Part shown: positions 35,577 to 45,060 of the stretch, in pieces
Layout of the letters: every line of letters begins with the position of its first letter
Position numbering within the stretch: the first letter of the stretch is position 1
NCBI GenBank assembly: GCA_903895695.1
Contig: CAITUY010000152.1
Location: 27,841 to 91,840 of the forward strand
From: an uncultured bacterium
Lineage (GTDB): Bacteria; Verrucomicrobiota; Kiritimatiellia; CAIKKV01; CAITUY01
Direction: 5' to 3'
DNA length: 64,000 nt
Notes under the pieces: generated by a model
The model's input: only the letters and a program-made list of their open reading frames with translations
Databases searched by the model: none
Told to the model about the DNA's origin: nothing
Program-made: the position numbers and the translations under genes

Positions 35577-38500
35577 ATGGACCCGACCTTCCCAACCCAG
35601 ACGCTCCTGCCCGCGGCGCTGCCCGGCCCCGCGCTCGCCGTGGCAGCGGTGCTGCTCGCCCTGCTTTGGGTGTGGTCGCATCTCCTCAGCCGCCCCTTGG
35701 CATCGCGCTGGCAGATTCCGGCATTCGCCGGCCGCTGCCTGTTGGGAGCCGCCACGCTGGTCGTCGCGGCCGCCACAGCGGGCCAGGTCGTGACATTCGC
35801 GACACCTTGGCCCTTGTGGGCGCTGCTGAGCGGCGGCGCCGTGCTGGTGGAATCGCTCGTGGCGCTCTACCACCTGGAGCGGCAGACGCTCGCCCGGCCG
35901 GCGGCCATCTCGCTCTCGTTACTGCGCGTCGCCCTGCTCCTGGGCCTGATTGCGATGTTGTGCCAGCCCGTCCTCGTCGTCGAAACCTCGCGCCGCGTGC
36001 AGCGTCAGGTCGCCATCGTGCTCGATGACACCGCGTCCATGCACGTCGCCGACACGGGTATGGGGCCTTCCGAAAAGCTCCGCCTCGCCGAAGCGCTCGG
36101 CGTGCCTGCGGCGCTGCGGACCTGCCGATTCGAAGCCGCCGCTGCCCGGCTGCGCGCGCTCCAGGACCAACTCGTGAGCCGCGCCGATCTCCTGGCGTCC
36201 ATGGCCGACGTCGAGCCCGCCGCGCGCGTCGCCCAGGGCCGGAAACGCGCGACCGTCATCCGCGGCGCGCTGGTCACGGCGCACCGGGCTGCCGCCGCCG
36301 AAAGCAACGCCTTCTTCCAGGCGGCGTCCTTTGCCACGTTACACGGCGACCCGGGACTGCGGACGTCGATCACCGAACTCTCCACCCGCCTGGCGACCGA
36401 GGTGACCGCGCCGCTCCAGACAGCCATCGGCACCGCGACTGACCTCGAAAAAGGCGATGCCAAGTCCGCCGAACTTGCCGACACGCTGCTCACTGCCGTG
36501 CGTCGGACCGGTGCCCTACTCGGCGAGATCGCCCAGAAAACAGACCCCCTGGCCGACAGGCTCGACGAATCCGCCTACCGGTCACTGCCCGCGGCGGATC
36601 GCGCGGCCATCGACCGTGCCGTCGCCGTGCCGCGCGTCGCCCTGGCCCGCACGCTGCTAACCCGCCACCCGGCGACGTCGGGCGCCATGCCGGCCAAGCC
36701 CAGCCTCATCGAACGCCTCGACGCCGAGTATGGAGTGCGCCTCTACGTGCTGGGCGCCACGCCGGTCGAAACGCGCGTGGCCACGTTCGTCGAAAACCAG
36801 GCACCGACGAACGCCGCAGCCTCGCCGGACGCCCCGGCACTGCGCACCGACCTGGCCGGCGCGCTCGACAAGATCATGGCCGATCTTCCGCCCGAGCAGA
36901 CAGCCGGCGTGCTGCTGCTCTCGGATGGCCGCCACAATGCGCCGGCGCCCATCGAACCGGTGGCCCGTGCGCTTGGCCTGGAGCGAATACCCGTATACCC
37001 CGTTGTGTTCGGCGGCGCGCGCCAGCCCCCGACCGACGCCGCCATTGCCGCCGCCAACGCGCCAGAGGCCGTCAGCACAAACGACCGGGTCGTCGTCGAC
37101 ATCGACCTCAAGCTCGACGGACTTGCCGGAACGAACGTACGGGTCCAACTGTTCGACGGCGACCGGCTTGTAGCGACGAACACCGTACTGGCCGCCGGCG
37201 ACGCCTTTCGGCGCCGCGTGCAACTGGCCGACACGCCCCGCACCAACGGCCTGCACCAGTACCGCGTGGTCATTCCCGCCCTGCCGTCCGAGGTCCTCAC
37301 CAACAACAACGAGGTCACCCTCCCGGTCAGCGTCGGCGCCGATCCCACGCGTGTGCTGCTGATCGAGGGGCGTCCGCGCTGGGAGTTTCGGTACTTCAAG
37401 AACCTGTTCGCAGGCCGTGATTCGAGCGTGCGCTTGCAGTACGTGATGTTCCACCCGGACCGCATCGCCGACATGCCGGCACCGCCCGAGCGGGCCGCTT
37501 CGGTCACCAATGGCACCGATGAGGCCGATGCCACGGCCCTGCCCGCCAGCCAGGCCGAGTGGATGAAGTTCGATGTCATCGTGCTCGGCGACGTGGCTCC
37601 CGAGGAACTCGGCCTGCCGGCCATGCGGATGCTGCGGGCCTTCGTGACGGAGCGTGGCGGCTCCCTGGTCGTCATCGCCGGTTCGCTCCACATGCCGCAC
37701 GCCTACATGGGAACGCCCCTGGCCGACGTGCTGCCCGTGCAGTGCCTGCCCTCGGACCGCCCCGTGCTCACGGCGCCCGAGGAACAATTCCGGATCGCAC
37801 CCACGGCGGAGGGCCGCGATCACATCCTGCTGCGGCTCGTCGACGATGCCGCCCGCAACGCGGCCGCGTGGGACGGCATCCCGTCGCTCCGCTGGCGCCA
37901 CAGCCTGCGCGCCACGAAGGAAGGCGCGACCGTGCTGGCCTATGCGCTGCCCGCCGACCCGCCCGAGTTCCTCCATCTGGGGCGCGCCGAGGCGGTCCCG
38001 GATGAAGAAACGCTTAGCCGGCGGCGTGAATTCGAGCGTGAAAATGCGCTCGTGGTCGTCCAGCACGTCGCCCTGGGCAACGTGCTGTTCCTGTCCACGG
38101 ACAACATGTGGCGGCTGCGGTACCGGCGGGGCGACCAATTCCACCACCGTTTCTGGGGCCAGGTTATGCGTTGGGCCACGGCCGACCGCCTGGCCGCCGG
38201 CACCCTGTTCGCCCGCATCGGCACCGACCGGCCGCGCTACGCGGTCGAAACGCCCGTAAACGTCCGGGCGCGCCTGATGTCGGCCGACTTCGCCCCTATC
38301 CGTCAGGCGCCCGTCTCGGTCACCGTCTGGGCGGGCGACCGCAGAGTCCTGCACCGCGCCCTGCCCTACCAGGTGGATTCGGCCGGCCTCTACGCCGCTT
38401 CGCTCGGCACGTTCCCGGAGGGCCGATACCGCGTCGAACTGGATGTCCACGAGGTACCCGGCCTGCCCGACGCCGACACGCCGCGCTCCACGGAATTTGC

Positions 38501-38759
38501 GGTCACGCCCGAAATCCTCGCCGAACGCGTCGAGTTGTCGGCCGACCGCGGTCTGTTGACCCGCCTTGCCGGACTCACCGGCGGTCGTGCAATGGACCCG
38601 CCCGAACTGGAGCGCGCCGTGGCATCGCTCGGCCCGTCCGTGGTGACGCAGCGCGAGCGCCGTCAGATCGAACTCTGGGATTCCTGGGTGTTCTTCCTCC
38701 TGCTCGTGGCCGTGGTGACGACCGAGTGGATCCTGCGCAAGAAGGAGAGACTGCCATGA
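35577..38759 (+). CDS. Large membrane vWA/amidotransferase-like protein
   Basis: A 1060-residue protein with the same general plan as its upstream neighbour but longer. It has N-terminal helices at about 20-35, 55-75, 80-95 and 115-132, then a vWA-type strand VAIVLDDTASM in which the metal site reads D150-x-T152-x-S154 rather than DxSxS. A long helical insert at about 200-360 precedes a second vWA-like half (GVLLLSDGRHNAP). An amidotransferase-like domain (FRYFKNLFAG, FDVIVLGDVAPEELG, VTERGGSLVVIAG) and a C-terminal helix (WVFFLLLVAVVTTEWIL) close the protein. Its stop overlaps the next start (ATGA). This is the usual third large gene in planctomycete-type MoxR operons. Confidence 0.82.
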   Translation: MDPTFPTQTLLPAALPGPALAVAAVLLALLWVWSHLLSRPLASRWQIPAFAGRCLLGAATLVVAAATAGQVVTFATPWPLWALLSGGAVLVESLVALYHLERQTLARPAAISLSLLRVALLLGLIAMLCQPVLVVETSRRVQRQVAIVLDDTASMHVADTGMGPSEKLRLAEALGVPAALRTCRFEAAAARLRALQDQLVSRADLLASMADVEPAARVAQGRKRATVIRGALVTAHRAAAAESNAFFQAASFATLHGDPGLRTSITELSTRLATEVTAPLQTAIGTATDLEKGDAKSAELADTLLTAVRRTGALLGEIAQKTDPLADRLDESAYRSLPAADRAAIDRAVAVPRVALARTLLTRHPATSGAMPAKPSLIERLDAEYGVRLYVLGATPVETRVATFVENQAPTNAAASPDAPALRTDLAGALDKIMADLPPEQTAGVLLLSDGRHNAPAPIEPVARALGLERIPVYPVVFGGARQPPTDAAIAAANAPEAVSTNDRVVVDIDLKLDGLAGTNVRVQLFDGDRLVATNTVLAAGDAFRRRVQLADTPRTNGLHQYRVVIPALPSEVLTNNNEVTLPVSVGADPTRVLLIEGRPRWEFRYFKNLFAGRDSSVRLQYVMFHPDRIADMPAPPERAASVTNGTDEADATALPASQAEWMKFDVIVLGDVAPEELGLPAMRMLRAFVTERGGSLVVIAGSLHMPHAYMGTPLADVLPVQCLPSDRPVLTAPEEQFRIAPTAEGRDHILLRLVDDAARNAAAWDGIPSLRWRHSLRATKEGATVLAYALPADPPEFLHLGRAEAVPDEETLSRRREFERENALVVVQHVALGNVLFLSTDNMWRLRYRRGDQFHHRFWGQVMRWATADRLAAGTLFARIGTDRPRYAVETPVNVRARLMSADFAPIRQAPVSVTVWAGDRRVLHRALPYQVDSAGLYAASLGTFPEGRYRVELDVHEVPGLPDADTPRSTEFAVTPEILAERVELSADRGLLTRLAGLTGGRAMDPPELERAVASLGPSVVTQRERRQIELWDSWVFFLLLVAVVTTEWILRKKERLP

Positions 38760-41700
38760 CCGCCCCGCTGCCTAATGGATCGTCCGCCGCTCTTCCCGCG
38801 CCCATCCTTCGCGCCTTGCGCGCCTTTATCCGCCGGGCCCGCGGCCTGATCGTGCTTCGCGGCGCGTGCGCCACGGCCGCCGTCACGGCGGCCTCGTTCC
38901 TGCTGGTGATGCTAATCGACGCAGGGGTCACGCTGTTCGCCGTCTGGCCGCGCTGGCTGCTGACGGTGGCGGCCTACTCGGCTTCCGGAACCACAGCCGT
39001 CTGGTTCATCATTCGCCCCCTGGCGCGCTCCTTCACCCTCGCCGGTGCCGCGCGGCTCATCGAGGCCCATCACCCCGAATTGCAGGAACGCATCAGTTCG
39101 GCCGTCGAACTCCTGGCCAGTCGCGACCTTCCGGCCTTGCGCGGCTCCGACGTGCTCATCGCCGCCCTGACCGAGGAAGCCATCCTCGATGCCGGCGGCG
39201 TCCAGCCACGCCGCGAGATCTCGTTCCGGGCGGCGGTGCCGTTCGTGGCCGGCGCGCTGGTCGGGGCCGGCATCCTGGGCGGGCTTTTCGCCTTGAGACC
39301 AATGCAGACGCGCTTCCTGTTCGCCCGCGCGGCCGCGCCATTCCTCAACCTGCCCAACATCTACGCCACAGAGCTGGCCGTGACGCCCGGCGACGTCTAC
39401 GTGGCGCAAGGCAGCCGCTTCACCGTAAGCGTGACCACCAGCAACCGGGCCATACGCCAGGCTTTTCTTCTGCGTACGGCGCCGAACGGAGGCGAAGAAG
39501 TAACGGACATGGTGGCCATTCCGACCACCAACGCCGCCTGCTCCCTCTTCGCCTACACGATCCCGACGGTTGCGTGCAGCTTCCGGTACCGAATCCACGC
39601 CGGTGATGCGCTAACTCGCTTCTACCGCGCGGATGTCGCCGTGCCGCCCACGCTGCAACGCGTGCGCGTGCACTACCGTTTCCCGCCGTACGCGGGCCTG
39701 ACGGACGTCGACGACAAGGACGCCCTCGGCGCCGTCCGGGCGTTGGTGGGCACCGAAGTGACCCTCTCCGCCCAGGCAAACAAGCCGTGCGTGGCCGCCT
39801 TGCTGACGATCATGGCTTCCGGCGCGCCGCCGCCCATCCCGGGCGTGCTGCGGAAGGAAGGCGAAACGACATTCTATGACTTCCGTCTCACCATGCCCCC
39901 GCGACTCGCCGGCATCTGGACGATCCGCCTGGTGGATTCGATCGGGCTCACCAACGCGCCCTTCGAGCGGACGATCCAGGCAATTGCCGACCGGCCGCCC
40001 GTCGTCCGCGCGCCCGAACTGGCTCAGTCCGAATTGCGCCTGAACCACGACGAACTCCTGCCCGTCGTCTACGTCGCCGAGGACGATATCGGCCTGCGCG
40101 AGGTGAACTTGCGACTGAGTGTCGACGGCAGGGACCTACCCGACCGCCCTCTCCCGCTGCCGGTGACCAATGCCCCCGTCCGCCTGGTCCGCGACCGCAC
40201 CGTGCTCGACCTCAGCGACCGTGATTTCTCCGCGGCGCACCAGGTCCGGTTCTCCTTCCTGGCCCGCGACGGACTGCCCGGCCCGATGAACGGGCCTCAA
40301 TCCGGCACCAGTTCTGTTTACACGATCCTGCTCGATGCCCAGGCATCGTCCTGGATCGAGCAATCGCTCGATTCGCAACGAAAGGCGCTCAAACTGGGAC
40401 TTGAACAGACGCGCGACATGCTCAAGTCGGCCGTCGACGCGGAAAAATCGGTCTCTGTCGCACTGGCCAAGCCGGCGCCCTTGCCGTCCGAAACAGTGAA
40501 GACGCTGGACCGCATCCAGGAACGACTCGGCAACGCCCAGGCGAACCTCCGCGATGCCGGCGAACAATTACGCAGCGGTTATTTCCCGAAGATGGCCGAA
40601 CGCGCAGAAACCGTTGCCGACGAACAGATTGGCCGGGCCGAAAACCTCGCCGGCCAGGTCAAACTCGCGGACACGCCGGCCGAACGGAACCAACTGGCCG
40701 CTGACACCACCAAGCAGGCTGAAACGGCCGAGGCCAACGTGGAGCAGATGATCAAGACGCTGGACCCCCTCGCCGACGCGCTCAAGCAGGCCGTCGAACT
40801 CGACCGCATGGCCACCCGCCAGACCGATCTCGCCCGGGACCGGACGGCCATGGACAAGGTTCCTCCGGCCGCCCTGACCAACACGGCGTCGGAATTGCCT
40901 ACGCCGGACGAATGGAAGGCCGCCGAGAAACGCATGGGCGACAACCTCGCCAAACTGGCGCGCGAAATGCCGCAGGCCACGAATGCCTTCGCCGAGTGGC
41001 GTAATGAAACCGCCGGCGAGGCCGCGCTCGAGGCGACGGCGCTGGGTGTCAGCCAGTCCAACCTCGCGGAGGCCGTGAAGCAGCAGATGACCGCTCTGCA
41101 GTCGATCGACAAGACGCTGGCCGGCCTGGCGGACCGCCAGGACAAACTGGCCGAGACGGCCCGGACCAATCCCAAGACGGCGCCCGAAGCCGAACGTATG
41201 GCCAAAGCCGCGGAAGCAATCAGGGCCGATGCCCTGCCGGAGGCCCGAACCGACCAGACAGCCGCCGAGCAGGCCCTCCAGCAAACGGCCGCGGCCCTGC
41301 GGCAGGACGTGCCGCCGCCCGGGGGCGTACAACCCGAGGAGGCGCCCAAGGTGGCCGCCGCCCAGGCCGCCCAGCACGCCCGCGAGGCGCTCGATGAAGC
41401 CAAGCAGTCGGCGCGTCAGGCCGATCAGGCCGCGGCCCAGGCCGCCGCCCGGGCCGCAGACGCCGCGAAACTCGAACAGCACCCAACGGCCAAGGAAGAC
41501 AGGCCGGCGCAAGCCGATCTGAAAGAAGCCGCCGAGGCTGCACGGAAGAATGCCAAGGAAGCCGCCGACTGGGACCAAGCCGCGAAACAGTCGGTAGACC
41601 AGACGCGCGAGGCGGCCCAGCAAGCCCAGGAGGCGGCCGCGCAGGCCGCAAAGGCCCCCAATGCGGCGGAAGCCGAAAAGGCCCGCGTCCGCGCCGAGGA

Positions 41701-43942
41701 CGCGGCCCAGCGGGCCGAACACGCCGCCGATAACGCGCAGGCCTTTGCCGAGGAGGCGGTCCTCAAGAACGCGGAGGCCGGCGTCCCGCAGAAACGCGCG
41801 ATCGAAGCCGCCAAGGAAGCCGAGGGCGAGGCCCGGCAGGCGGAGGAGGCGGCCCAGGTCGCCCACGAAGCAGCCGATCGGGCTCAGAATCGCTCGGAGC
41901 AGACCCGCCGAGACGCCCTGCTTCCACATCAGGCGAAACCGGAGGAACAGCAGGCCGCCAACGCTCGCGCCAAACAGGCTGAGGACCAGGCCAAGCTGGC
42001 CGCCAACGCCGCGACAGAAGCCCACCAGGCCGCTGACACGGCGGAGAAAGCCGCCCACGCCGCGCAGGACGACGCCCAAGCGACGGCCAAGGAGAAGTCG
42101 CCCAAGGCGGCACAGGACGAAATGGGCAAAGCCGAGGAGGCCGCCGCCGAAGCCAAAGCCGCCGCGCGTCAGGCCACCCAGCTTGCGCATCAGGCCATCG
42201 AAGCCGCTCGCGAACCGGGCCAGCCCCAACCGCCGTCCCAAACCCCGGCCGCCGCGGCGGTGCCCACGCCTGCCGATGCCAAACAGGCCGAAGCCTTGGA
42301 GGCCCGCCAGTCGGCCGATCAGGCCCATGGCGCCGCGGAGCGGGCCGAACACGCGGCCCAGGCCGCCCAAGCGGCCGCCGAACAAACCGCCCAGAATGCG
42401 GCCCAGGACCAGCGTGAAGCCGATCAAGCCAAGGGAAAACCGGAAGCCGTGACGAAACTTGCGGAGGCCCGGCAGTCCGAAAAACTGACCAATGCCGCCC
42501 GCCAGGCAGCGGCCGAGGCCCGTACTGCCGCAAACGCGGCCCAACGCGCCTCCCAGGAAGCAGGACAGCAAGCCCAACAGGCGCAGGCAGCCGGCACGGA
42601 GCAGCAAGCCGAAGCGGCTCGCATCAGGGCCGACCAGGATGCCCAAGCGGCGCTCGATGCCGCGGGCGAAGCCGCCCAGGCGGCGAACGCCGCCCGTGGC
42701 GATGCCCGGCTGGCCGCGGCGAAGCAGGATGCCGAACGGGTCGAACAACTGGCCCACGAACAGGGCCAGGTGCGCGCCGCCACGGAAGGGCTGGTGGCCC
42801 AACGTGCCCAGACTGTCGAGGCCCTTCGTCACGAACAGATGGCGTTCCTGGAAACCGAACAAGGTCGCCTCGCCGCCCACGCCGACACCTTGGCCAAGGC
42901 TGTCGCCGCCGCCCTGCCGGAAGAGAAGGCCCCAGCCGACGCGGCCTCCGACCGGGCCGACAAAGCACGGGATGCGCTAACCGAAGGCAATCTGCCGCAA
43001 GCCGCCCAGGCTGCCCGGGCCGCTGGCCAGGAACTGGGTCAGCTCTCCGGGCAACTGCGCGACGCCGCGACGCGCCTGAACAACCAGCCGACGCCGACGC
43101 CGTCATCCGACGCCACGCCCGGGCAAGTCGCCGGCATGGCCGAACAGGCGACCGAACTAGCCGCCGATCAATCACGCCTGGCGAGCGAACTCTCGGCCCT
43201 CGCGTCCGGACGTCCGATTGAGGCGCTGACAAGCCAACAGGACTTCCTGGCGTCGCGAGTGGCCGCGCTGGACGGCGATGTGCAACGGCTGCGCGAACAG
43301 ACTGCCGACGTGCCGCTGCCCGGCCCCTCCTCCGCCTCGCTGGGTCAGGCGGCAGAGCAGACGCGGCGTGCGCAAAGCGCGACCGCCGAGGCGACGACCG
43401 ACATGAAACAGGCTGCTGCCGCGCCCTCCAAGTCCGAGGCGGCGGCACGTCAGGCCGCCCAAGCCCAGGGACAATCGGCGCAGCAGTTGGGTCAGGCGGC
43501 CCAGTCCCTCCATCAGGCCGAGACCGCGACGGCGGGTGCCGCAGCCCAGCCGGGCCAAATGGTGTTCCCGGAGGCCCTCGACGATCTGCACGAGGCAGCG
43601 CAATCGCAGGACGCCATGCCCGCCATTCAGGCGGCCGATGCCCTCACTCAGGCGGCCGGCAAGGCCCAGCAACAGGCTCGCGCCCTGGGCGGCAACCCCA
43701 GTCCGTCCGGCCCACGGATGAGCCAGACCGGCGGCAGCGGCATCAACCCGCTCGAACCCATCGCCGACGAACGGGCCTCGCTCCTGCAGCGGTTCGGGCT
43801 CCGCCTGCGCGACTGGCTGCGCCTGCCCGGGGACCTTCGCGACGACGTCATGCAGGCCGCGCAGACCGACGGGCCTGAGGAGTACCGGCCGTTGATCAAA
43901 CGCTACTTCCAGGAAGTTTCGAAGCAGGGAGGACGGGAGTGA
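38756..43942 (+). CDS. Giant membrane-anchored Ala/Gln/Glu-rich coiled-coil protein (DUF4175-like)
   Basis: A 1728-residue protein. Three hydrophobic helices near residues 35-100 and about 165-182 anchor it, followed by beta-rich extracytoplasmic domains (VRVHYRFPPYAGL, DRPPVVRAPEL) to about residue 520. About 1,000 residues of low-complexity helical sequence then follow, made mostly of Ala, Gln, Glu, Lys, Arg and Asp with recurring AEQAA, AAREAAE and QAAEQA words. A Gly/Pro linker and a short basic C-terminal domain (LQRFGLRLRDWLRLPGDLRDD) end the protein. The rest of the operon suggests it is the structural, rod-like part of a MoxR-controlled envelope complex. ATG 38756 has GGAGAG upstream and overlaps the previous stop. 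Confidence 0.8.
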   Translation: MTAPLPNGSSAALPAPILRALRAFIRRARGLIVLRGACATAAVTAASFLLVMLIDAGVTLFAVWPRWLLTVAAYSASGTTAVWFIIRPLARSFTLAGAARLIEAHHPELQERISSAVELLASRDLPALRGSDVLIAALTEEAILDAGGVQPRREISFRAAVPFVAGALVGAGILGGLFALRPMQTRFLFARAAAPFLNLPNIYATELAVTPGDVYVAQGSRFTVSVTTSNRAIRQAFLLRTAPNGGEEVTDMVAIPTTNAACSLFAYTIPTVACSFRYRIHAGDALTRFYRADVAVPPTLQRVRVHYRFPPYAGLTDVDDKDALGAVRALVGTEVTLSAQANKPCVAALLTIMASGAPPPIPGVLRKEGETTFYDFRLTMPPRLAGIWTIRLVDSIGLTNAPFERTIQAIADRPPVVRAPELAQSELRLNHDELLPVVYVAEDDIGLREVNLRLSVDGRDLPDRPLPLPVTNAPVRLVRDRTVLDLSDRDFSAAHQVRFSFLARDGLPGPMNGPQSGTSSVYTILLDAQASSWIEQSLDSQRKALKLGLEQTRDMLKSAVDAEKSVSVALAKPAPLPSETVKTLDRIQERLGNAQANLRDAGEQLRSGYFPKMAERAETVADEQIGRAENLAGQVKLADTPAERNQLAADTTKQAETAEANVEQMIKTLDPLADALKQAVELDRMATRQTDLARDRTAMDKVPPAALTNTASELPTPDEWKAAEKRMGDNLAKLAREMPQATNAFAEWRNETAGEAALEATALGVSQSNLAEAVKQQMTALQSIDKTLAGLADRQDKLAETARTNPKTAPEAERMAKAAEAIRADALPEARTDQTAAEQALQQTAAALRQDVPPPGGVQPEEAPKVAAAQAAQHAREALDEAKQSARQADQAAAQAAARAADAAKLEQHPTAKEDRPAQADLKEAAEAARKNAKEAADWDQAAKQSVDQTREAAQQAQEAAAQAAKAPNAAEAEKARVRAEDAAQRAEHAADNAQAFAEEAVLKNAEAGVPQKRAIEAAKEAEGEARQAEEAAQVAHEAADRAQNRSEQTRRDALLPHQAKPEEQQAANARAKQAEDQAKLAANAATEAHQAADTAEKAAHAAQDDAQATAKEKSPKAAQDEMGKAEEAAAEAKAAARQATQLAHQAIEAAREPGQPQPPSQTPAAAAVPTPADAKQAEALEARQSADQAHGAAERAEHAAQAAQAAAEQTAQNAAQDQREADQAKGKPEAVTKLAEARQSEKLTNAARQAAAEARTAANAAQRASQEAGQQAQQAQAAGTEQQAEAARIRADQDAQAALDAAGEAAQAANAARGDARLAAAKQDAERVEQLAHEQGQVRAATEGLVAQRAQTVEALRHEQMAFLETEQGRLAAHADTLAKAVAAALPEEKAPADAASDRADKARDALTEGNLPQAAQAARAAGQELGQLSGQLRDAATRLNNQPTPTPSSDATPGQVAGMAEQATELAADQSRLASELSALASGRPIEALTSQQDFLASRVAALDGDVQRLREQTADVPLPGPSSASLGQAAEQTRRAQSATAEATTDMKQAAAAPSKSEAAARQAAQAQGQSAQQLGQAAQSLHQAETATAGAAAQPGQMVFPEALDDLHEAAQSQDAMPAIQAADALTQAAGKAQQQARALGGNPSPSGPRMSQTGGSGINPLEPIADERASLLQRFGLRLRDWLRLPGDLRDDVMQAAQTDGPEEYRPLIKRYFQEVSKQGGRE

Positions 43943-45048
43943 AAATGATCATTGGTCATTGGTCATTGGTCATTGGGCGTTGGACGTTGGACGTTGGGCG
44001 TTGGGCGTTCCACGTCTCTCCATTGCTCCTTGCCCTGGCCCTGGTGACGGCGCCGGTCCTTGCCCGGGCCGATGCGGCCTCGGATGAGGACGCCAAGTTC
44101 CAGAAGGCGTTCGACGCGGCCAACGACCGGGCACTGGCCTACCTCGCCAAGGCGCAGTTGCCCAACGGGTCATGGCCCGGCGACATGCACGACAATACGG
44201 CCGTCGCCTCGCTCTCGGTCATGGCGTTCTTGGCGCGCGGGTACACGCCGTCCCTCCCGCCCTACGGCAGCGTTATCGACCGCGGGATCGATTTCATCCT
44301 CAATTCGCAAAACGCAGAAGGATCGCTGATGGGCTATGGCGGCGGCCAGATGTATAGCCACAACATCTCGACCCTGATGCTTTCCGAGGTATCCGGCATG
44401 GTGGATCCGGAACGCCAAAAGAGGATCGATGCGGTGCTGGCCAAGGCGCTCAAGATCACCCTTGACGCCCAGCGCGTCAACAAACCCGAAGCCCAAATGG
44501 GCGGCTGGCGTTACGAGCCCCACAGCAGCGACAGCGACTTGTCGCACTCCGGGTGGGCATTGATGGCCCTGCGTTCGGCACGCAACAACGGGGCCCCCGT
44601 GCCGCGCGAGGCCATCGACGACGCCATGAAGTTCATCATGCGTTGCTCGAACAAGGATGGCGGGTTCTCTTACCAGCCCAACGGCGGCCCCAGCCTGGCC
44701 ATGAGCGGCGTGGGGTTGCTGTGTCTGGAACTCGGCGGCCGGCACCGCGACGCCGTTGCGACCAAGGCGGCCCAGTACGTTGCGAAAGAATTCAAGGATA
44801 AGTGGAACGAACGGTTCGTCTTCTATACGTTCTACTACGTCGGGCAAGCCATGTTCCAGTTCGGCGGCGAGGAGTGGGAAACCTTCGCGCCTCTGTTCTA
44901 CGGCACGGTCCTCAAGCTCCAGCGCGAGGATGGTTCTTGGATAGCCATGCGCGATCAGGAACCCACGGCAGGCCCATGCTACAGCACCAGCATGGCCGTG
45001 CTCGCCCTCAGCGTCTCCTACCGCCAGTTGCCGATCTACCAGCGGTAG
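43939..45048 (+). CDS. Exported prenyltransferase/squalene-oxidase-repeat protein
   Basis: A 369-residue exported alpha-alpha toroid protein with repeats of the prenyltransferase/terpene-cyclase type (ALAYLAKAQLPNGSWPG, GIDFILNSQNAEGS, AMKFIMRCSNKDGGFSYQPNG). Catalytic residues of true squalene cyclases are not evident, so a binding or scaffold role is more likely. Translation appears to begin at GTG 43939, overlapping the upstream stop. The first 25 or so residues (IGHWSLVIGRWTLDVGRW..) are encoded by an array of nine heptamers; the hydrophobic core SPLLLALALVTAPVLARADA follows directly. No alternative start exists before the mature domain. It closes the MoxR operon. Confidence 0.85.
   Translation: MKMIIGHWSLVIGRWTLDVGRWAFHVSPLLLALALVTAPVLARADAASDEDAKFQKAFDAANDRALAYLAKAQLPNGSWPGDMHDNTAVASLSVMAFLARGYTPSLPPYGSVIDRGIDFILNSQNAEGSLMGYGGGQMYSHNISTLMLSEVSGMVDPERQKRIDAVLAKALKITLDAQRVNKPEAQMGGWRYEPHSSDSDLSHSGWALMALRSARNNGAPVPREAIDDAMKFIMRCSNKDGGFSYQPNGGPSLAMSGVGLLCLELGGRHRDAVATKAAQYVAKEFKDKWNERFVFYTFYYVGQAMFQFGGEEWETFAPLFYGTVLKLQREDGSWIAMRDQEPTAGPCYSTSMAVLALSVSYRQLPIYQR
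43951..44013. repeat. Nine-unit heptamer array inside a signal-peptide coding region
   Basis: The tandem units are ATTGGTC x3, ATTGGGC, GTTGGAC x2, GTTGGGC x2 and GTTCCAC. Successive words drift by one or two bases. It is in frame within the N-terminus of the prenyltransferase-repeat protein; 63 bp is a multiple of 3, so the frame is kept. Confidence 0.95.
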
Positions 45049-45060
45049 GGCTTGGCGTCG

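Noticed and set aside
40568..42880. 770-codon minus-strand reading frame opposite the coiled-coil region
   Set aside because: Its Gly/Leu-rich sequence is the complement of Ala/Gln/Glu codons in the giant protein; no domain is seen.
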